DNA of 64,000 bases from Veillonellaceae bacterium (GTDB lineage Bacteria; Bacillota; Negativicutes; Veillonellales; Veillonellaceae), in the NCBI GenBank assembly GCA_900766245.1, contig CAAFUR010000029.1:62001-126000 (forward strand), in the 5' to 3' direction. Below are positions 60,588 to 64,000 of the stretch, one piece after another; the stretch's first letter is position 1, and every line of letters starts with the position of its first letter. The notes under the pieces are model-generated. The model was given only the letters and a program-made list of their open reading frames with translations. It made no database searches and had not been told where the DNA came from. A program made the position numbers and the translations under genes.

Positions 60588-62624
60588 TTAACTATACAAA
60601 ATACGCGTATACTGTGGTCCAAAGCGTGCTTCCATTTGATGACGCAAAGTCGATTGCACTTCATCAAATCCGTGGGATTGTAAATACGCTTTAGCATCTT
60701 CCCGGGCTTCCACAAGAATAGGAATATCTTTGATGATGTTCGCCACTTTCAAATCTGGCAATCCCGACTGAGCCAAGCCAAATAATTCCCCTGTGCCACG
60801 AATGAGCAAGTCTTGTTCTGCCAGTTCAAATCCGTCTTGCGTTTGTTCCATCAGTGAAAGTCGAGTTTTGCTATCAGGGTTTTTACTATCACTAATCAGA
60901 ATACAATAGGCCTGTGCCGATCCACGACCTACACGACCTCGCAATTGATGCAACTGGGATAAACCAAACCGCTCCGCATTATGGATACACATAATCGTCG
61001 CATTCGGAACATTCACGCCTACTTCAATCACCGTAGTCGATACTAACAAATGAATCTCTCGACGATAGAACGCATCCATAATTTCTTCTTTTTCCTTTGG
61101 ACGCATACGACCATGCACCAAACCTACACGATAGTGTGGCTCAAAGTATTCTTTATATTCATAATAAATTTGTTCTGCCGCTTGTAAATCCATTTTTTCA
61201 GACTCTTCCACTAATGGGCACACTGCATAGACCTGACGACCCGCTTGCATTTCTTTTTCAAAAAAATGTAGCAGCCGTTCCTTGTAAGACGAATCTACAG
61301 CGTAGGTTTTCACTGGTTTACGACCTGGGGGCATTTCCTTAATCAAAGAAACTTCCAAATCTCCATAAATGGATAAGGTCATCGTCCGTGGTATAGGAGT
61401 CGCCGTCATGATTAACACATGAGGGTGATCTCCTTTGCGTTGTAGTTTCGCCCGCTGCTCTACACCAAATCGATGTTGTTCATCCACTACAATCAGTCCT
61501 AGTTGATGAAACACTACCTTATTTTGAATCAATGCATGAGTGCCTACTATGACATCGATATCTCCTCGTTCTAAAGCATCATAGAGATCTTGCTTTTTCT
61601 TCGTTGAACCCGTCAACAATGCCATTCGGATTGGTGCATCTTGAAAGAGCCCCTGAAAGCTTTCAAAATGTTGAGTGGCCAAAATTTCTGTCGGTGCCAT
61701 AATGGCCCCTTGAAATCCGTTTTCTACTGCTTTCGCTAATGCCAAAGCAGCTACCACCGTTTTACCAGAACCTACATCACCTTGCACTAACCGCTGCATA
61801 GCTTGGGGCTGTTCCATATCCTTAGCAATCTCTCCTAATGCTTTCTCTTGATCCCCAGTCAAAGTAAATGGTAAGCCTTTTCTAATTCGCTCCACCAAAG
61901 ATCCATTTTGGGTCATAGGGAATCCCCCTTGACCCTGTTCATGGGCACGAAGGAGCAATAGCCCCATTTGCATAATCCATAGTTCTTCATAGGCTAACTG
62001 TTTGCGTGCCTCTTGGTAGCGTTCCCAAGATGTAGGAAAATGCATCTCCCGAAAGGCATCATAACGGCTCATGGTAAACTTATTCCCCATCACATCTTGC
62101 GGGACCACATCTTCTAAAGTGCCATTATGGTCAAACCAGTTTTTTATGGCCAATCTGATCCCCCATTGTTTCATACCTTCCGTCAAACCATAGACAGGTA
62201 CAATACCACGCTCCATAACTTGCCCTTCTTCTATCAGTTCCACTTGTGGTGTATTCATTTGGAAGGCCCCATAGGCATGTTCTATCTTTCCATAGGCATA
62301 GATATGTTGACCTGGTTTATAAAAGTTTTTCTTATAGGCTTGGTTAAAAAAGGTCAAGTTTAATTGACGTATCCCATCAGATAGAGTAACCGTTAGAATA
62401 TGCATACGTGGTCTTGGTCGTTTTTCACTGACCCGTACTACCTGCCCTGTCATACCTACCATCTCTCCTATAGGGGCTTCACAGATCGTATACACTTGCC
62501 GTCTATCTTCAAAAGTGCGTGGAAAATAATGCAACAAACCTGTTACCGTATAGATTCCTAATTTATTCAATTGTTTCACTCGTTGCGGTCCCATGCTCTT
62601 TATGGATTGCAATTGTTCGTTCAT
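60588..62624 (-). CDS. recG: ATP-dependent DNA helicase RecG
   Basis: A 678-residue fork-reversal helicase. It has an N-terminal wedge/OB domain (residues ~1-160, with GPQRVKQLNKLGIYTV and HYFPRTFEDRR), then Walker A GDVGSGKTVVA, DEQHRFGVEQR, TATPIPRTM and the C-terminal helicase motifs ATIMCIHNAERFGLSQLHQL and RGRVGRG. Length and motifs are standard. It heads the - strand gene run ending with the GT2 gene. Its upstream region contains degenerate tandem repeats. Confidence 0.97.
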   Translation of the reverse strand: MNEQLQSIKSMGPQRVKQLNKLGIYTVTGLLHYFPRTFEDRRQVYTICEAPIGEMVGMTGQVVRVSEKRPRPRMHILTVTLSDGIRQLNLTFFNQAYKKNFYKPGQHIYAYGKIEHAYGAFQMNTPQVELIEEGQVMERGIVPVYGLTEGMKQWGIRLAIKNWFDHNGTLEDVVPQDVMGNKFTMSRYDAFREMHFPTSWERYQEARKQLAYEELWIMQMGLLLLRAHEQGQGGFPMTQNGSLVERIRKGLPFTLTGDQEKALGEIAKDMEQPQAMQRLVQGDVGSGKTVVAALALAKAVENGFQGAIMAPTEILATQHFESFQGLFQDAPIRMALLTGSTKKKQDLYDALERGDIDVIVGTHALIQNKVVFHQLGLIVVDEQHRFGVEQRAKLQRKGDHPHVLIMTATPIPRTMTLSIYGDLEVSLIKEMPPGRKPVKTYAVDSSYKERLLHFFEKEMQAGRQVYAVCPLVEESEKMDLQAAEQIYYEYKEYFEPHYRVGLVHGRMRPKEKEEIMDAFYRREIHLLVSTTVIEVGVNVPNATIMCIHNAERFGLSQLHQLRGRVGRGSAQAYCILISDSKNPDSKTRLSLMEQTQDGFELAEQDLLIRGTGELFGLAQSGLPDLKVANIIKDIPILVEAREDAKAYLQSHGFDEVQSTLRHQMEARFGPQYTRILYS

Positions 62625-62710
62625 ATTCTATCCGTACTCTTTCCTATTTCATTCTTTATGAAAGTATTTCCTACTCTACCAATACTGAAACTGTGCGACA
62701 TAACTTATTC

Positions 62711-62920
62711 ATATCTGCTGAGCAAGATATGAGAAGCACTATACATTTGCCATATGTCGAATGTTTATCAACTGGTCAGGACATGACAACCGCTATAGTA
62801 TACATATGCTACATGATTAATTTATAACAGCTAGTCAAGATATAAGAAACGTCATACTCCAAATACATACTAAACACTATAAGTACATACAAATACACTG
62901 CTATGAGCAATATCTCTGTA
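62711..62920. repeat. Degenerate ~57-bp tandem repeat upstream of recG
   Basis: Three related cores occur 57-58 bp apart: CTGCTGAGCAAGATATGAGA (from ~62717), CTGGTCAGGACATGACAA (from ~62772) and CTAGTCAAGATATAAGAA (from ~62831). The second and third share about 15 of 21 positions. A fourth, weaker CTGCTATGAGCAATAT lies near 62898. No reading frame is maintained. The 62625-63293 interval otherwise holds the small RNA candidate and the rpmB promoters. Confidence 0.55.
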
Positions 62921-63030
62921 TCTATCTATGTATGCAACTATAGTACACTGTCATACACAGTAGACATTTAATATCCTATATTATACCATAGAGAGACAAT
63001 ACAATATGAACTCCTCCTAAAAATAGGCGC

Positions 63031-63095
63031 AAAAAAGAAGGGCACTTTGTAAAAGAGTTACGTGAGTTAGGTTATATAACAAAGTGTCCTTCTAT
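63031..63095 (-). ncRNA. Putative free-standing hairpin RNA with intrinsic terminator
   Basis: On the - strand, AGAAGGACACTTTGT pairs over 15 bp with ACAAAGTGCCCTTCT (one U-G pair), enclosing a ~28-nt loop, and is followed by TTTTTT. A strong promoter lies directly upstream, with its start expected at 63095, the first bases of the stem. No protein gene lies between promoter and terminator, so the unit looks like an RNA of ~65 nt. Confidence 0.6.
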
Positions 63096-63101
63096 GTTTA
63101 A

Positions 63102-63130
63102 ATTATACATCTTGTTTAAATTAAACGCAA
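63102..63130 (-). promoter_or_regulatory. Promoter of the putative hairpin RNA
   Basis: TTGCGT (63125-63130) and a perfect TATAAT (63102-63107) are exactly 17 bp apart on the - strand. Confidence 0.6.
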
Positions 63131-63148
63131 GTCATATGTTTATAAAAT

Positions 63149-63178
63149 TTGACAGACTTTAGCATTTTGGTATATAGT
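63149..63178 (+). promoter_or_regulatory. Promoter P1 of rpmB
   Basis: A perfect TTGACA (63149-63154) is followed 18 bp later by TATAGT (63173-63178), or 16 bp later by TATATA. It would give a ~110-nt leader containing an AATGCACTTGCATT palindrome. Confidence 0.6.
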
Positions 63179-63220
63179 TAGTAAGCTAATGTAATATTAT
63201 CTAGAAAGGGAAGAATGCAC

Positions 63221-63250
63221 TTGCATTGCTACCTCTTTTTATGATAAAAT
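63221..63250 (+). promoter_or_regulatory. Possible promoter P2 of rpmB
   Basis: TTGCAT (63221-63226) and TAAAAT (63245-63250) are 18 bp apart. The leader would be ~37 nt with the GGAGGTGG ribosome site at 63280-63287. Confidence 0.45.
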
Positions 63251-63293
63251 ACATATGTTATATTAGTAGTAAACACTTTGGAGGTGGAAACAA

Positions 63294-63482
63294 ATGGCAA
63301 ACCTTTGCGAAGTATGTGGTAAATCCACTACTACGGGTATGAATGTTTCTCATTCCCATATCCGTTCCAAACGAACTTGGAAACCAAACATCCAAAGAGT
63401 ACGAGCAATTGTAGACGGCGAAACTAAACGAGTTAACGTTTGCACACGCTGCCTTCGTTCTGATAAAATTACACGCGCGTAA
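63294..63482 (+). CDS. rpmB: 50S ribosomal protein L28
   Basis: A 62-residue L28. The N-terminus MANLCEVCGKSTTTG has the CxxC pair of the zinc-binding form; a second pair is approximated by NVCTRCLRSD. SHSHIRSKRTWKPNIQ is the L28 signature. GGAGGTGG lies at ideal spacing before the ATG. It is one of two + strand genes and has two possible promoters and a terminator, so it is monocistronic. Confidence 0.97.
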   Translation: MANLCEVCGKSTTTGMNVSHSHIRSKRTWKPNIQRVRAIVDGETKRVNVCTRCLRSDKITRA

Positions 63483-63506
63483 GATTTTGAAGGTACATGT
63501 ACTCAA

Positions 63507-63556
63507 AAAAGAGGCTATCAGTCAGGAAGAATATTCTTCAGTACTGATAGCCTCTT
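63507..63556. terminator. Bidirectional terminator between rpmB and deoB
   Basis: AAAAGAGGCTATCAGT pairs with ACTGATAGCCTCTTTT, with an inner palindrome GAAGAATATTCTTC. A- and T-runs on both sides suit termination of both convergent genes. Confidence 0.9.
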
Positions 63557-63651
63557 TTGCTATGTCTAATTTTATTATTTTACTCTATTTTTACACCGGT
63601 AAAACACAAGGCTCAGTATAGGGCTACCTATATAAAAAGTAAGCCTATCCT

Positions 63652-64000
63652 TTATTTTGCTAATAATTGTAAGAAACTTTCCCCCACAAATGCTTCTTTA
63701 ACTCCAAAGTTTTCCAATATAGTTTGTCCAATATCTGCAAAGCTACGTCTATCCCCTAGATCAATGGGGCCTGTAAAAGCTGATGAATACGCCAAAAGGG
63801 GCACGAGTTCCCGTGTATGGTCTGTTCCCTTCCAAGTCGGATCGTTACCATGGTCTGCCGTAATCAGTAGCAAATCATCTTTGGTCAATAATTCCAGCAA
63901 TCCCCCTAGTTGATAGTCAAACATTTCTAGCTCACGACCATAACCTTGTACATCACGACGATGTCCATACAAGCTATCGAACTCTACTAGATTGACTATC
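63652..64000 (-). CDS. deoB: Phosphopentomutase (C-terminal part)
   Basis: About 115 C-terminal residues are visible; the gene continues past the right edge. The reading from 63999 gives IVNLVEFDSLYGHRRD, then TADHGNDPTWKGTDHTREL and a final FGVKE segment, the alkaline-phosphatase-superfamily metal motifs of phosphopentomutase. The enzyme interconverts ribose-1- and ribose-5-phosphate in nucleoside salvage. The visible part is intact up to its stop. Confidence 0.95.
   Translation of the reverse strand, partial: IVNLVEFDSLYGHRRDVQGYGRELEMFDYQLGGLLELLTKDDLLLITADHGNDPTWKGTDHTRELVPLLAYSSAFTGPIDLGDRRSFADIGQTILENFGVKEAFVGESFLQLLAK

Noticed and set aside
62711..62920. CRISPR array
   Set aside because: The repeats upstream of recG are strongly diverged, the spacer lengths are short and the cores are not identical; no cas gene is present in the window.
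63258..63506. 82-codon open frame on the - strand covering rpmB
   Set aside because: It is the antisense shadow of rpmB, with no family features and no ribosome site. The - strand terminator at 63031-63095 is better explained by the promoter at 63102-63130.

Overview
The window is 64 kb of low-GC bacterial chromosome. It combines Firmicute-type genes (PASTA Ser/Thr kinase with its PP2C phosphatase, an IspH-S1 fusion, a SAM-I riboswitch before metK, ScpA/ScpB, GatCAB) with diderm traits (two LPS-modification-type membrane enzymes, a MacAB-type exporter, a pilus/pseudopilus locus). That mixture points to the Negativicutes, most likely Veillonella. This is an inference from gene content, not from a marker-gene search. 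About 67 protein genes are visible. Only two (the phosphoethanolamine-transferase-like gene at 33.9 kb and rpmB at 63.3 kb) lie on the + strand. I saw no rRNA, tRNA, CRISPR array, prophage or intact insertion sequence.

Layout, left to right: the 5' part of pgi; RNase HI with viroplasmin domain, ybaK, a nucleoid-associated protein, a sugar-nucleotide epimerase, a flavodoxin-fold oxidoreductase and a secreted ComEC-like metallo-hydrolase (1-6 kb). Next is a long translation and signalling operon read from priA down to nnrDE: priA, def, fmt, DUF116, rsmB, rlmN, stp, pknB, rsgA, rpe, acpS, nnrDE (6-19 kb). metK follows with a riboswitch leader, then coaBC, a GNAT gene, rsmD-coaD-coiled-coil protein, and der-plsY-gpsA (19-27 kb). 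The scpA-scpB-rluB-flavoprotein-cmk-plsC-ispH/S1 operon spans 27-34 kb. An EptA-like and an ArnT-like gene face each other across an apparent ISL3-type IS scar (34-38 kb). Then come gatCAB (38-41 kb), a MacAB-type efflux set (41-44 kb) and a shikimate kinase-like gene with pfkA (45-46 kb).

From 46 to 54 kb lies one compact pilus/competence-type operon: pilB, pilT, pilC, major prepilin, prepilin peptidase, three minor prepilins, a PilX-like protein, pilM, pilN, pilO. It has no secretin or PilP in the window. The last part holds an OatA-like acyltransferase/SGNH protein, then recG, a tautomerase, a WecG-type glycosyltransferase, psd, pssA and a processive GT2 enzyme. rpmB and the 3' part of deoB close the window.

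The most interesting unexplained signals are non-coding: (i) a promoter-hairpin-terminator unit upstream of rpmB on the - strand that looks like a free-standing ~65-nt RNA; (ii) a + strand intrinsic terminator with no gene in front of it, divergent from the pilus operon and beginning at a perfect TTGACTG palindrome; (iii) degenerate ~57-bp tandem repeats upstream of recG; (iv) an ISL3-like end with short direct repeats. In the pilus operon, the methylase-less prepilin peptidase, the atypical prepilin cleavage motifs, the pilN/pilO overlap and the PilB Asp-box substitution deserve a second look. I did not find a clearly novel multi-gene system.
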